Virus record (IMG/VR): IMGVR_UViG_3300027872_000010
Location: 1 to 49,443 of that record
DNA: 49,443 nt
Reading direction: 5' to 3' (one strand)
DNA from: a virus
The notes beneath the pieces are model-generated. The model was not told where the DNA came from and did not search any database. It was given only the letters and a program-made list of their open reading frames with translations. Of this stretch, positions 24,498 through 32,571 are shown piece by piece. The stretch's first letter is position 1, and every line of letters begins with the position of its first letter. A program made the position numbers and the translations under genes.

Positions 24498-25281
24498 ACA
24501 TAACCAAACCTGCCCAGCCTTGTGTGGTCCGTTGAACCCCACGTTCCTGCTGGATACTAATCGGATTGAGTGGAACTGGATCGCGGGAGAGAACGGTAAG
24601 CCAGGCCTCCCTGCCGACTTCGACAGTGCCACCGAGGCGACCATGAATATCACAGACCCGTTGGTCACCCTTCTAGGAACCAACGCGGCCTCGGCACTGG
24701 TATCAAACAGTGTGGAGGGTGGTATTGATGTTCTGACTGGAGCCGTGGACAACGACCAGATGATCCTGGTACCCCACGAGGATACCAATGCCAACCAGAT
24801 GCACCCGGACACCTTGACGTGGGGCAGTGACCGGGAGGTGGTATTCGAGTGCAGCATCAAAACGCCCTCAGCCCTAACCACGATGACGATGGTCATGGGC
24901 CTGACACTGGACGCGAGCCCGGCGGTTATGAGTGTGACGTCTCCAGACGACTTCATGCTGTTTGAGTTCGAGTCGGACACCCCAGATACTACGTGGCAAA
25001 TCGTGTCGGACGTGGCCAACGGAGGACCAGTTACCCTAGATAGCGAGGTGCCGGTAGTTGCCAGCACGAACTATCACTTCATGCTCGTGAGTACGCCGGA
25101 TCAGATACTTCATGCTTACATCAACGGGATGGAGTTCACCAGTGTAGCCTATGCCGCCAATGAGGTAGACCTCATTCCCATGATTGGGTATCAGTCACTG
25201 GGTACGAATGGCAGCCCATCTACCCTCCCCCTACGTGTATTTGGGTGGCGAATCGGTCGGCTGCTGAGTGGCGGTTCCTAA
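24490..25281 (+). CDS. Lectin-like virion protein, paralogue 2 (263 aa)
   Basis: 263 residues from ATG 24490. It repeats the pattern of paralogue 1: DNDQMILVPHEDTNANQ, TWGSDREVVFECSIKT, and a YHFMLVSTPDQ strand. The short Cys-containing start (HNQTCPALCGPLN) is unique to it. Same inferred jelly-roll fold and virion role; the two are clearly related but diverged. Confidence 0.6.
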   Translation: MARHNQTCPALCGPLNPTFLLDTNRIEWNWIAGENGKPGLPADFDSATEATMNITDPLVTLLGTNAASALVSNSVEGGIDVLTGAVDNDQMILVPHEDTNANQMHPDTLTWGSDREVVFECSIKTPSALTTMTMVMGLTLDASPAVMSVTSPDDFMLFEFESDTPDTTWQIVSDVANGGPVTLDSEVPVVASTNYHFMLVSTPDQILHAYINGMEFTSVAYAANEVDLIPMIGYQSLGTNGSPSTLPLRVFGWRIGRLLSGGS

Positions 25282-25293
25282 AGGAAAGAAAAC

Positions 25294-26040
25294 ATGAGAG
25301 CATCCAGTAAGTGTTTCATCACTGACGAGCGTCACCTGGGCCGTGGCTGGAGGATGAACCTCGTCTGGCACCACCTCCAAGGTAAGGCGGGAATTGCTGC
25401 CGATACCAGCAGCACTACTCATGCCGTAGCCCGAATTGCGGATCGAGACATGATGTTGAGTGGGCTGAACATCACGTCCGCCACGTCGGCAGCGGAGGTG
25501 GAAGGCGGAAAGACCTACGCGGTTGTCGCCAGCACTGTGAATGCCGTATGTCTGGAGTCGAACACCCTGACAAATGGCAGTCCTTGGACCGAATTCGACT
25601 GGGACACAGACCAAGAGATTGAATGGGAATGTCATCTCCGAGTGGACGACGCCCTTACAGACCGCTTCTTCAAGTGCGGGCTGGGACTGATTCCGTCAAC
25701 GGTCGATCTGACCACGGACGATGACTACGTAGGCTTCTGGGCCCAGGACGATGGGGCCGTAGACTTCGTGTACAATGTTGGTGGAGGCACGGACGTGGCG
25801 GTTGCGAGTCTCTTTACCGCCTTGGCGGGAGACACTATTCACCTGGCCATCAAGTTCGACGCCCAGCAGTATTTTACTGGCTACATCAACGGTGTCCCGG
25901 TTCAGGCAGCTCCTAAGACTTTCCAGGGAAACCGTACAGCCGCCCTGCTTCCGTTTATAGCAACCCTGGAGGATACCTCCGGGGCGGCGGACCCAAAGAT
26001 CAGCGTCTACGGGATGTCCATGAGCAAGCGGATCGAATAA
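25294..26040 (+). CDS. Lectin-like virion protein, paralogue 3 (248 aa)
   Basis: 248 residues, with AAGGAAAG before ATG 25294. It has the same layout in weaker form: FDWDTDQEIEWECHLRV in place of the TWGSDRE block, a DDDYVGFWAQDDG strand pair, and IHLAIKFDAQQYFTGYING. The most diverged of the three. Virion-surface role inferred. Confidence 0.6.
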   Translation: MRASSKCFITDERHLGRGWRMNLVWHHLQGKAGIAADTSSTTHAVARIADRDMMLSGLNITSATSAAEVEGGKTYAVVASTVNAVCLESNTLTNGSPWTEFDWDTDQEIEWECHLRVDDALTDRFFKCGLGLIPSTVDLTTDDDYVGFWAQDDGAVDFVYNVGGGTDVAVASLFTALAGDTIHLAIKFDAQQYFTGYINGVPVQAAPKTFQGNRTAALLPFIATLEDTSGAADPKISVYGMSMSKRIE

Positions 26041-26051
26041 GGAGGAGAATC

Positions 26052-26426
26052 ATGGGTAGAGGTAGCGTACGAGCTGGAGCCCCGACCTCGGGGACAACGG
26101 CTGTAAGTGGCACAGACAACGACCTGACCGCTCCGCGGATCATCATCTTCGACCCACCGGTGCGGCCCTGCTGGATCCGTACGAACGTGGCGATCAATGC
26201 AGCCACGACCCCGATTTTGGTCAAGGTGAATACCGAGGTAGTGGGGGTCACGGCAGTCTCGGACGACTTCTCGACAGGGGCAGCCGCTCACCACACCCTC
26301 AGCGACATCAACGAGACTATCGACCTCAGCGAGGGCGGGATGGTAGCTGTGCACTCTGTCAGCTTCGCCTCCCAGCACGCCAATGACGGCCTCTCAGATG
26401 TGGTGGTCGTCGGGTTTGCTCCGTAA
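26052..26426 (+). CDS. Small beta-rich protein (124 aa)
   Basis: 124 residues behind a strong AAGGAGGAG site. Strand-rich with a PPVRPCWIRTNV segment and a VAVHSVSF strand. Small and compact, like a decoration or tail-accessory domain. No family recognised. Stop overlaps the next ATG (TAATG). Confidence 0.5.
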   Translation: MGRGSVRAGAPTSGTTAVSGTDNDLTAPRIIIFDPPVRPCWIRTNVAINAATTPILVKVNTEVVGVTAVSDDFSTGAAAHHTLSDINETIDLSEGGMVAVHSVSFASQHANDGLSDVVVVGFAP

Positions 26427-26686
26427 TGGCGGACAAGGGTCTACAGCACAACCTCTTCTGCGGTCTCGCTGGTATACTCCTTACCTTGACTGGCTTGTGG
26501 CTGGTCTTCATCCCAGACTCAGTCACTCGGGCAGAGATGGTGTCCTACGTGCGGGAGACCTCGACGGAGCACCTGCGGCTCCTAAGGGTGGACATCAACG
26601 AGATGAGGCATACCCTGGATGACATCAAGACAAAGGTGACAACCATTGAAGTGGGCTTAATCGGGAGAGAGTCGGATGGCCAATGA
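26426..26686 (+). CDS. Small membrane protein with coiled-coil tail (holin-like?)
   Basis: 86 residues. A single transmembrane segment (about residues 11-31, FCGLAGILLTLTGLWLVF) is followed by a charged heptad-like helix to about residue 75. One-span phage proteins of this size can be holins or spanin partners, but there is no adjacent recognisable endolysin. The next gene starts inside its last 11 codons. An exact copy of the dispersed motif at 26659-26672 lies in its end and probably serves as the ribosome site for that next gene. Confidence 0.55.
   Translation: MADKGLQHNLFCGLAGILLTLTGLWLVFIPDSVTRAEMVSYVRETSTEHLRLLRVDINEMRHTLDDIKTKVTTIEVGLIGRESDGQ
26659..26672 (+). repeat. Dispersed motif, exact copy (also ribosome site)
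   Basis: AATCGGGAGAGAGT, 3 nt before ATG 26676; the GGGAGAG portion is well placed as a Shine-Dalgarno. Confidence 0.85.
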
Positions 26687-27038
26687 GATCACCGTCACCA
26701 CGTCGGTAGGGGTCGTCAATGGCTCTGTGAGCGAGACCCTGAGTGACGCCGCGAGTACCTTCGACCAGACAGGCACTAGGATCATCAAGGCGGTACAGGC
26801 CGTGGGGTTTGCGGCCGCCGAAGCCCTGGACATGGGTGACCTGACTGACCCGGGGTGGTGCTACATGAAGAACCTGGACGCGGCAAACTTCGTCTCCGTA
26901 TACGCGGCTACGGGGGAGACCGAGTTCATCCGTCTACTGGCCGGTGAGCACATGGCCTTCCGGATGGTGGCTACTGCCCCGTTCGTGCAGGCAGACACAG
27001 CGGCGGTTGACCTGTACTACCAAATCATCCAGCTCTAG
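26676..27038 (+). CDS. Small virion-like protein (120 aa)
   Basis: 120 residues. Strand-rich with a WCYMKNLDAANFVSVY segment, typical in look of small tail or neck accessory proteins. Function unknown. The dispersed motif supplies its ribosome site. Confidence 0.5.
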   Translation: MANEITVTTSVGVVNGSVSETLSDAASTFDQTGTRIIKAVQAVGFAAAEALDMGDLTDPGWCYMKNLDAANFVSVYAATGETEFIRLLAGEHMAFRMVATAPFVQADTAAVDLYYQIIQL

Positions 27039-27057
27039 CAGGAAGGAGGAGGAGGAG

Positions 27058-27366
27058 ATGATTCCCAAGAGCCTCAGAATCAAGGGCCACATCTATCCCA
27101 TCGAGCATGTTGACGAGGCGGTCTTGAGTGAAGACCACTCGGCCGACGTGAGTATGCGTACCAACCACATTCGGATTCTGAATAGGCTTGCTCCCTCCCG
27201 GGAAGTAGAGACGCTCATCCACGAGGCCCTACACGCCATGTTGTCGGGTTACGATGTGGATGAGGAGGAGACCCTGGTTGTTACTCTGGGGGAGGGTCTC
27301 ACGGCGTTCATCCGGGATAACCCCAAGTTCATCCGCCACGCCCTCAAGGTTCTCGGGCAACCTTAA
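27058..27366 (+). CDS. Small HExxH putative metallopeptidase (102 aa)
   Basis: 102 residues from ATG 27058 behind a run of GGAGGAGGAG. The zinc-peptidase signature HEALH lies at residues about 55-59, followed by a helix and the Glu-containing segment TLGEGLTAFI, which could supply the third ligand. The family resembles short phage/bacterial metallopeptidase domains; substrate unknown. It sits after the holin-like membrane protein at the end of the operon. Confidence 0.65.
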   Translation: MIPKSLRIKGHIYPIEHVDEAVLSEDHSADVSMRTNHIRILNRLAPSREVETLIHEALHAMLSGYDVDEEETLVVTLGEGLTAFIRDNPKFIRHALKVLGQP

Positions 27367-27385
27367 TTTCCGCCACGCCCGGGCA

Positions 27386-27399
27386 ACTCTCTCCCGATG
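27386..27399 (-). repeat. Dispersed motif, exact copy (intergenic)
   Basis: ACTCTCTCCCGATG on the + strand, 20 nt after the stop of the HExxH gene. Confidence 0.85.
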
Positions 27400-27415
27400 A
27401 AGACCTGCCTGGATG

Positions 27416-27450
27416 GTTGAATACTAATCCCTACTTTTTTGGTATTCAAC
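27416..27450. repeat. Inverted repeat upstream of accessory operon
   Basis: GTTGAATAC (27416-27424) and its complement GTATTCAAC (27442-27450) flank a 17-nt centre with a T-run. Could be a terminator for the preceding operon or an operator 27 bp upstream of the next -35. The rest of the gap (27367-27610) holds the motif copy, an A-run and a promoter. Confidence 0.5.
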
Positions 27451-27476
27451 TCCCGCAAAAAAAAATTACAAAAAAC

Positions 27477-27506
27477 TTGACGGCCGGCGAACGGGCCGCA
27501 TAGAAT
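27477..27506 (+). promoter_or_regulatory. Promoter of the ubiquitin-like operon
   Basis: TTGACG (27477-27482), 18-bp spacer, TAGAAT (27501-27506), with A-runs upstream that could act as an UP element. Predicted start about 100 nt before the first gene. Confidence 0.6.
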
Positions 27507-27610
27507 CCGCCGCATCGAGCAAACCGCCTCCGGTAAGGTACTGGGGGATAGACGGGGAGTTAGTTCTGGTCTTGGCCAAAGGGGGATTGCAATGCACGGA
27601 AGGGTAGACC

Positions 27611-27886
27611 ATGTCAGGGACGGCACTGGATCACTGGAGAGGACGAGGAGTGGCGGTGGATTGTTTCCTCGCCCAACGGACAGGAGTCAGCGAGGACAGG
27701 ACAGTGCACAGTTCGGGTATGGACCTCATGGTGGATGGCCAAGAGTTGGCTTTCTGGCACCGTGGTGTGGTATTCGTTCTGCCGCACGGAGCCTTGTCAG
27801 CCGTAGCCGAGAATGTCGTAGACAAGATTCGGCTCGGGTCTCGCATACACAACCTATCGGTTGTAGAAATGAGAAGTGACAGATGA
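27611..27886 (+). CDS. Hypothetical protein leading the Ubl operon (91 aa)
   Basis: 91 residues, strand-rich (TVHSSGMDLMVDGQELAFWH, then VVFVLPHGALSAV) with an AAGGG site upstream. It overlaps the ubiquitin-like gene (ATGA), so it is translated with it. No family recognised; a partner of the Ubl system by context. Confidence 0.6.
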   Translation: MSGTALDHWRGRGVAVDCFLAQRTGVSEDRTVHSSGMDLMVDGQELAFWHRGVVFVLPHGALSAVAENVVDKIRLGSRIHNLSVVEMRSDR

Positions 27887-28101
27887 CGATGATCAGGATC
27901 AGTATTGAGCGTGGTGGTGAGACTGTGGAGACCAATGTCCCTGAGGGATCGAGTGTATCTGCCCTGATTGAGGATGACCACCTGCGAGGCGTCGCTGTGG
28001 CCAGTACCCGGGTCAATGGTCGTCCTGCGACGGGCTCGACTCCGCTCAATGACGGGGACCAAGTGTCGCAGGTTCCGACGTCTGGCAAGCAGGGCAACTA
28101 G
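27883..28101 (+). CDS. Ubiquitin-like (beta-grasp) protein
   Basis: 72 residues. The strand-strand-helix-strand-strand pattern of a ThiS/MoaD/ubiquitin-like fold is visible: MIRISIERGG, SVSALIEDD, ASTRVNGRPA and LNDGDQVSQVPT (the LNDGDxV turn is typical). It ends SGKQGN and not GG, so it either needs trimming or is used without a C-terminal diglycine. Downstream genes encode an E1-like enzyme and a JAMM peptidase, which is the standard set for a ubiquitin-like conjugation or sulfur-carrier pathway; the combination makes the fold call much stronger. Confidence 0.7.
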   Translation: MTMIRISIERGGETVETNVPEGSSVSALIEDDHLRGVAVASTRVNGRPATGSTPLNDGDQVSQVPTSGKQGN

Positions 28102-28257
28102 GCTCCCCTCCTAGCGAGCACTGAGAGACCAGGACGACAGAGCAACTGGATGGGGTGGGGCACCGGTAGCGAGAGTGTGGATAGGCGGCCCTGTGTGGAC
28201 TACCATGTGAGCCCGGCTCGCTCTACCTCATCCTTTTTCCCAGCAAGGAGAACACGA

Positions 28258-28479
28258 GTGACATTTAATGAGGAGACCTTGAACAGCATCTTCGCTCACC
28301 TGGAGAGACAGGATGAGCGACTGGATGCGTTAGAGGAGCAACTGGACCCGGCCGGGATCGCAGTCGGGGCGGGCTCGGATGATCCGTACTCAGGGTACGA
28401 TCAGGATGGGGGCGAGATCGAGGGGCTGATCGCGGCAGATGAGGAGGTGGACTATGACGCTCTCGCTGAGGACGTTTGA
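28258..28479 (+). CDS. Small acidic protein between Ubl and E1 (73 aa)
   Basis: 73 residues from GTG 28258, with AAGGAG 7 nt upstream. The first half is a coiled-coil helix (NSIFAHLERQDERLDALEEQL); the rest is Asp/Glu/Gly-rich. It overlaps the E1-like start by 26 nt. Function unknown; an adaptor for the Ubl system is possible from position. Confidence 0.65.
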   Translation: MTFNEETLNSIFAHLERQDERLDALEEQLDPAGIAVGAGSDDPYSGYDQDGGEIEGLIAADEEVDYDALAEDV

Positions 28480-29170
28480 TGAGTACGTGTGGGTGTTTGT
28501 GGGCTGTGGTGGTACACTCTATGGGGCCAGTGCCTACCTGTCTGTGCTACATAGACGCTACGACCCCAAGAAGACCTTCCTGATCGACCCAGATGCTGTC
28601 GAGAGTGAGAACTTTGACCGGCAGTGGCCTGGCTGGTGCCCGGGTAACTCGAAGGTCAGTGCTGCGGAGGAGGTCCTGGTTGACCGGCGTCGTCCAGGAG
28701 CAGTCGTGGGCATTGTGGATACCTTCCGAGCCGATGACTCTCTGCTTGAGGAGTCCACGGACGGGCGTCCAGTACTGGCAATCGTGAACGTGGACAATGA
28801 CCAGGCTCGCCTGGACGTAGCGGACTGGCTGGAGAGTCGAGTGTCTGACGGCGTGATGATCGTGTCGGGCTGTGAACACGACAAGGGGCAGTGCTACCCT
28901 GGCATCTGGCTGGGTGGTGAGGCGGTATATGATTGGAGAGAACACCACCCTGATGTGGGTCAGCCATCGCCGACTGGCCCAACGTGTAACCTCCAGAACA
29001 TTAGGGCCAATGCTCTCACGGGGGTCTTGGTGGGTATGTGTCTGGAGGACCTGGCTACTAGTCACAGCCGTCCCGGCATGGTGACGGAGTTCTACTGGTC
29101 GTTTGACCGTACGAGGGGAGTCCGTATGTGGACGAATCTGGCTTTTTGTAGAGAGGGGGTGGTAGCATGA
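28454..29170 (+). CDS. E1/ThiF-like adenylating enzyme
   Basis: 238 residues from ATG 28454 (GGAGG 6 nt upstream; ATG 28439 is in frame). E1/ThiF signature: nucleotide loop VGCGGT (residues 16-21), D45/D47 with ENFDRQ at 52-57 (the D-x-D...N-x-x-R-Q pattern), VDND at 113-116, and a late Cys in PTCNLQNIRANALTG (C178). It would adenylate the C-terminus of the Ubl. It overlaps the JAMM gene by ATGA, consistent with one pathway. It is short for an E1, nearer to ThiF-type and PRTRC-associated ThiF enzymes. Confidence 0.75.
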   Translation: MTLSLRTFDEYVWVFVGCGGTLYGASAYLSVLHRRYDPKKTFLIDPDAVESENFDRQWPGWCPGNSKVSAAEEVLVDRRRPGAVVGIVDTFRADDSLLEESTDGRPVLAIVNVDNDQARLDVADWLESRVSDGVMIVSGCEHDKGQCYPGIWLGGEAVYDWREHHPDVGQPSPTGPTCNLQNIRANALTGVLVGMCLEDLATSHSRPGMVTEFYWSFDRTRGVRMWTNLAFCREGVVA

Positions 29171-30252
29171 TTACACCCACATGTGATACATTCTCCGTGG
29201 CCGAGATGATAAAGGCGTGGGCGAAGGAGGACGCACAGTCCGGGATCGTCCTGACGGACAGGGAGGTCCAGTACAAGGGACGGGGTCAAGAACCGAAGAT
29301 GGCGGGGGACCTGGACACTGTGGACCTGCACTCCAATGACCCCTGGCCCATTGTGGGCCTGGACAACCGGGTGTATGAGGAGCGGCATGGGCTCATCGAG
29401 TGTCTTGCCGCAGCCAAGCTCCCCAAGGAGGAGCCCGATGTCTACATCAAGAAGATCGACTGGGCCAAGTTCCCATCTGAGGAAGAACTGGCCTATCTGT
29501 ACAAGTCGTTCTTCAGCCAATACGATCGAGAAGTGCTCATGCTGATTGGCTGGTGCCGGGATGGTGCAGGCTTTCGATTCCACGTTCCCCTGCAAGAGGG
29601 CTCCACCAGCCTGGTCAAGTGGACGGCTGACGATGCGGAGATGGGGGAGTTCCAAGAGGAGTGTTCCTGGGTCGGCACCATCCATGTTCACCCAGGCAAC
29701 AGCTCCTCGCCCAGCCAGACTGACATTGATGATTGGGCCATCCCAGAGAAGTCTGGGCTGCACCTGATCTTCGGCAAGGATGGGACGTACTCGATTCATG
29801 GGGCCATTGCAGGCCGAACCTTCGAGGTTGGGTCCGGAGCTGTTACGGACAACTCAGACCTCTTTGGGTGCTATATCACGACCAGCGGGAACAAACCATG
29901 CCAGGACCTGCTGCTTAGACCCAAGCCGATTGTGGTTAAGTCATGCAAGAGCCGGTATAAGGGTGCCAAGCACGTCAGGGCCATGCGGGCCATGAAGCCC
30001 CAGGTGATGACCGGTACAAAGGACCCCACCAATGAGGCTGCCTTGCGTGCCACCTGGTTGCGGGGTCTAGGAATAGCGGAGGCTCTTGAGGTGAAGTACG
30101 AGGATGCCTGGGACCTCAGCGTCGTGATGGCTGGCGGTGCTATCTACATCCTCACCCCGGAGCAGTATCAGCTTCTCGAAGCCCACTGCCGGGATAACAA
30201 GTGTGCCCTGCCGAAGACACACACTCTCACCTTGAAGGGGGGTGGACTCTAA
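29167..30252 (+). CDS. JAMM/JAB isopeptidase-like protein (361 aa)
   Basis: 361 residues. The JAMM zinc motif is complete: Glu122 in REVLMLIGW, HVH at 173-175, Ser183 and Asp186 (HxHx7SxxD in HVHPGNSSSPSQTD). Members cleave isopeptide or peptide bonds after ubiquitin-like proteins. About 110 N-terminal and 160 C-terminal residues flank the domain without recognised folds. The protein ends KGGGL, a C-terminus that itself looks like an unprocessed Ubl end; this may be chance. Coupled by ATGA to the E1-like gene and by TAATG to the Cys-rich protein. Confidence 0.75.
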   Translation: MITPTCDTFSVAEMIKAWAKEDAQSGIVLTDREVQYKGRGQEPKMAGDLDTVDLHSNDPWPIVGLDNRVYEERHGLIECLAAAKLPKEEPDVYIKKIDWAKFPSEEELAYLYKSFFSQYDREVLMLIGWCRDGAGFRFHVPLQEGSTSLVKWTADDAEMGEFQEECSWVGTIHVHPGNSSSPSQTDIDDWAIPEKSGLHLIFGKDGTYSIHGAIAGRTFEVGSGAVTDNSDLFGCYITTSGNKPCQDLLLRPKPIVVKSCKSRYKGAKHVRAMRAMKPQVMTGTKDPTNEAALRATWLRGLGIAEALEVKYEDAWDLSVVMAGGAIYILTPEQYQLLEAHCRDNKCALPKTHTLTLKGGGL

Positions 30253-31757
30253 TGTCTGAGGGACGTGTACTCTCCAACAGTGTATGGCTGTCTACTGCGG
30301 GAAATAACCCACTGATGCCTGAGGAACCCCTGTCCAAGATCGCCTTGGATGCCCTGGCCTCGGTGAGGGAACCCCAAGAACGGACGTTGGTAGTCAAAGA
30401 TCCCCACTGGCCCCTGCCTGAGGAGGATATGTTGGGTGCCATGTGGCTTGGAGTGATTAGTCCAACCCTCGCCGCTCGGGATGAGGAGGGGTGCTGGGTC
30501 ATCCAAACCAACTCGGGTGTAGATGATGGTCATCCACCTTTAGGGTATCTGAGGCTGGTGCCGGCTGGGGATGGTGAGGCTCAGTTTGGGTTCTGCCCAA
30601 TGAAGCTCAACAGGTCGTCTAGTATGATAGAAGACTTGTTTCCGGGTGGGGAGGTCTACTTCAACTACTGTCCCATACGACCGGAGCCATCCACCTCCAT
30701 CCGACTCGACAAGATGGCCATCACGGCTGCACGATACAGCGAGGCCGAAACGACGAAGGGTAGGCGTTTTAGGGAACTTCTTGGGCGTCTCCAGATACCA
30801 CTCGGTGACCTTATGGAGGATCTGTTTCGGCATGTGTACAATGACAGGGCAGCGAGCATCCTCTGCGATCGCAGCCTCGACTACCGGGACATCGTGTGTC
30901 TACTGGTCGATGGTGCGTATCCAGGTACCATGCTCCCAGCCACGGTACCGGATGTCAAGCGGTTCCTGTCGTGCATCCGTCAAGAGGTCCAATCCGTCTG
31001 GACCCTAGAGACCGCCTTCCCTTTTCTTGGCACTGTGGTGCTCCCTGACCAGGTGATAGACAAGGTGTCTCGGAATCTTGAACGCGGGATACCACCCATC
31101 ATCCCTCAGTGGGCCACGCACGAGATGTACCAGTTCAATGGGCCACTTTCCAGACCCTGCACCGGGAACAGGAGTGAGGGCATGAACTGTAAGATCATAG
31201 GGGGCGTGTGCAACACATTCAACACAGACCTTCCGGGTCCACTCGCCTACTGGCCGACCAACTGGCATCCCCACTCGGGCTGGCTACAGAACTACATGGA
31301 CTTACTGGACTTGGTGCACACTACGGTCATGCCTCTGGATGTCCACCATGTGAGTGACCTGTTGTTGGAGATGTCACGGCGAGTCCCTGTCATCCTGCAA
31401 CAGAGGTCAGACCCAACGTATGCTCGGGTGGTTTCCTACGAGAGGTTGTCACCCTCTAGCATCTCCAAAGTGGTGATCCATCAGACTGATGTCCTGGGGA
31501 ATCGTATTGACGCCCAGGGTGTGCCCCCCGTCAATAATGACTCTGCCGAATTGGCGGATGAGGAGGACGAGGATCCCTCTCCGGTGGAATACGAGTGTGA
31601 GTGTTGTACACGGCGTCAGGCACGCCTTGAACTATGTGGGAACTGCGGGGACTCCATTTGTGATGAGTGCTGGTATGGCTCGTGTGGTTCGTGTGACGCG
31701 GAGGTGTGTGCATCGTGTTGGGAGGATCACGACTGTGAAGGGGAAGATGATGAGTGA
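30252..31757 (+). CDS. Ubl-cassette protein with Cys-rich (RING/treble-clef-like) tail
   Basis: 501 residues from ATG 30252 (TAATG with the JAMM gene). Residues 1-430 are globular and unrecognised; weak points of resemblance to prokaryotic E2-type domains exist (PLSKIALDALASV, HPPLGYLRL, and a Cys in GGVC at 317-320) but I cannot call it. Residues 449-495 hold twelve Cys in repeated CxxC pairs (C462/C465, C470/C473, C478/C481, C486/C489), enough for at least two zinc sites in a RING- or B-box-like arrangement. By context an E2/E3-like factor or substrate adaptor. Confidence 0.55.
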   Translation: MSEGRVLSNSVWLSTAGNNPLMPEEPLSKIALDALASVREPQERTLVVKDPHWPLPEEDMLGAMWLGVISPTLAARDEEGCWVIQTNSGVDDGHPPLGYLRLVPAGDGEAQFGFCPMKLNRSSSMIEDLFPGGEVYFNYCPIRPEPSTSIRLDKMAITAARYSEAETTKGRRFRELLGRLQIPLGDLMEDLFRHVYNDRAASILCDRSLDYRDIVCLLVDGAYPGTMLPATVPDVKRFLSCIRQEVQSVWTLETAFPFLGTVVLPDQVIDKVSRNLERGIPPIIPQWATHEMYQFNGPLSRPCTGNRSEGMNCKIIGGVCNTFNTDLPGPLAYWPTNWHPHSGWLQNYMDLLDLVHTTVMPLDVHHVSDLLLEMSRRVPVILQQRSDPTYARVVSYERLSPSSISKVVIHQTDVLGNRIDAQGVPPVNNDSAELADEEDEDPSPVEYECECCTRRQARLELCGNCGDSICDECWYGSCGSCDAEVCASCWEDHDCEGEDDE

Positions 31758-32166
31758 GAACACTGAGTTAAACTACGCGAGGTGTCCTGAGGATGATGGG
31801 AACCTCATTACATGCGAGATTGGTCAGAGCCGGTCCGGCAAGCCAGTGCTGCTAGGCATCCCAGAGATAGCCACATCACTGTTCCTTGTCGGATCCACGT
31901 ATGGGGTGACCCTGGCTATCAAGACAGGCGTGTCTGATGATTTCATCCCTCGATGTGCTGCTGGTCTTGCCCTGCGGCTGGACAATGATGTCCATGCTCT
32001 GTGTCCAATCCTCAGCATACTAATTGAGACGTCAGCCCTGATGCACGGGGGCAAGATGGCTTTCGACAAGGATGGGCAGGTGGAGATATTCCCCTCCGAC
32101 GACTGCCCCGCGTGGATGAAAGGGTACTTTAACCAACAAATGGAGAGTCCTGATGATGATGTTTGA
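31750..32166 (+). CDS. Hypothetical protein of the Ubl operon (138 aa)
   Basis: 138 residues from ATG 31750 (ATG 31747 also in frame), overlapping the Cys-rich gene by 8 nt. A globular alpha/beta sequence with three dispersed Cys; SKALLDCPAWMKGYF-like Trp region near the C-terminus. No family recognised. Overlapped at its end by a small membrane protein gene. Confidence 0.6.
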   Translation: MSENTELNYARCPEDDGNLITCEIGQSRSGKPVLLGIPEIATSLFLVGSTYGVTLAIKTGVSDDFIPRCAAGLALRLDNDVHALCPILSILIETSALMHGGKMAFDKDGQVEIFPSDDCPAWMKGYFNQQMESPDDDV

Positions 32167-32371
32167 GGTCTCGATAGTAGTGTTACTGGGTGTTATCTTG
32201 TGGGCCACATCAGGCTTCGCGTACCGACACTGGTGGCTTAAGAGACAGGCACGCGAGGCGGGGGAGAGGCTTCGGGCAAGGCTTGCTCGGGAGAGAGTGG
32301 TGCCTCTGCCTCATCGGGAGAGGGTTGACGACTGTGGGTGTCGGAACGATGTGAGGAAGGTGAAGCGATGA
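32153..32371 (+). CDS. Small membrane protein (72 aa)
   Basis: 72 residues. Residues about 3-24 form one transmembrane helix; the rest is Arg/Lys-rich cytoplasmic with a Cys pair near the end. Starts inside the upstream gene (one of three adjacent ATGs) and ends in an ATGA overlap. Near copies of the 13-bp motif lie at 32285-32298 and 32312-32325. A membrane anchor or regulator of the accessory operon is possible. Confidence 0.6.
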   Translation: MMMFEVSIVVLLGVILWATSGFAYRHWWLKRQAREAGERLRARLARERVVPLPHRERVDDCGCRNDVRKVKR

Positions 32372-32541
32372 CAATCTACGTTTGCTACGTTGACTGCGGT
32401 TATGACGGGTACTCACATCCCTGCGGGGTCTTCTCAACCGAGGAGCTGGCCAAGAAGTTTGCGGCTGACAATCCTACCGAGGGCGATGACACGTGGGAGG
32501 TTGAGGAGCTGGTTGTGGATGAGCCGGCAACGCCAATTTGA
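32368..32541 (+). CDS. Small DUF7336-like protein, paralogue (57 aa)
   Basis: 57 residues from ATG 32368 (ATGA). MTIYVCYVDCGYDGY, then GVFSTEELAKKFA, shares its layout with the 64-residue protein at 21313 and the 59-residue protein at 33351. An acidic C-terminus. Function unknown; one of three probable copies in this phage. Confidence 0.65.
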   Translation: MTIYVCYVDCGYDGYSHPCGVFSTEELAKKFAADNPTEGDDTWEVEELVVDEPATPI

Positions 32542-32571
32542 GCTTCCACAGAGGTATTTTCCTCGCTGGGG

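Noticed and set aside
24111-25067. 318-residue - strand frame opposite the lectin-like genes
   Set aside because: No ribosome site; the + genes overlap in a regular series and share a protein pattern.
26426-27366. Complete holin-endolysin lysis cassette
   Set aside because: Only a one-span membrane protein and a small HExxH protein are visible; no lysozyme, amidase or endopeptidase motif of known endolysins was found.
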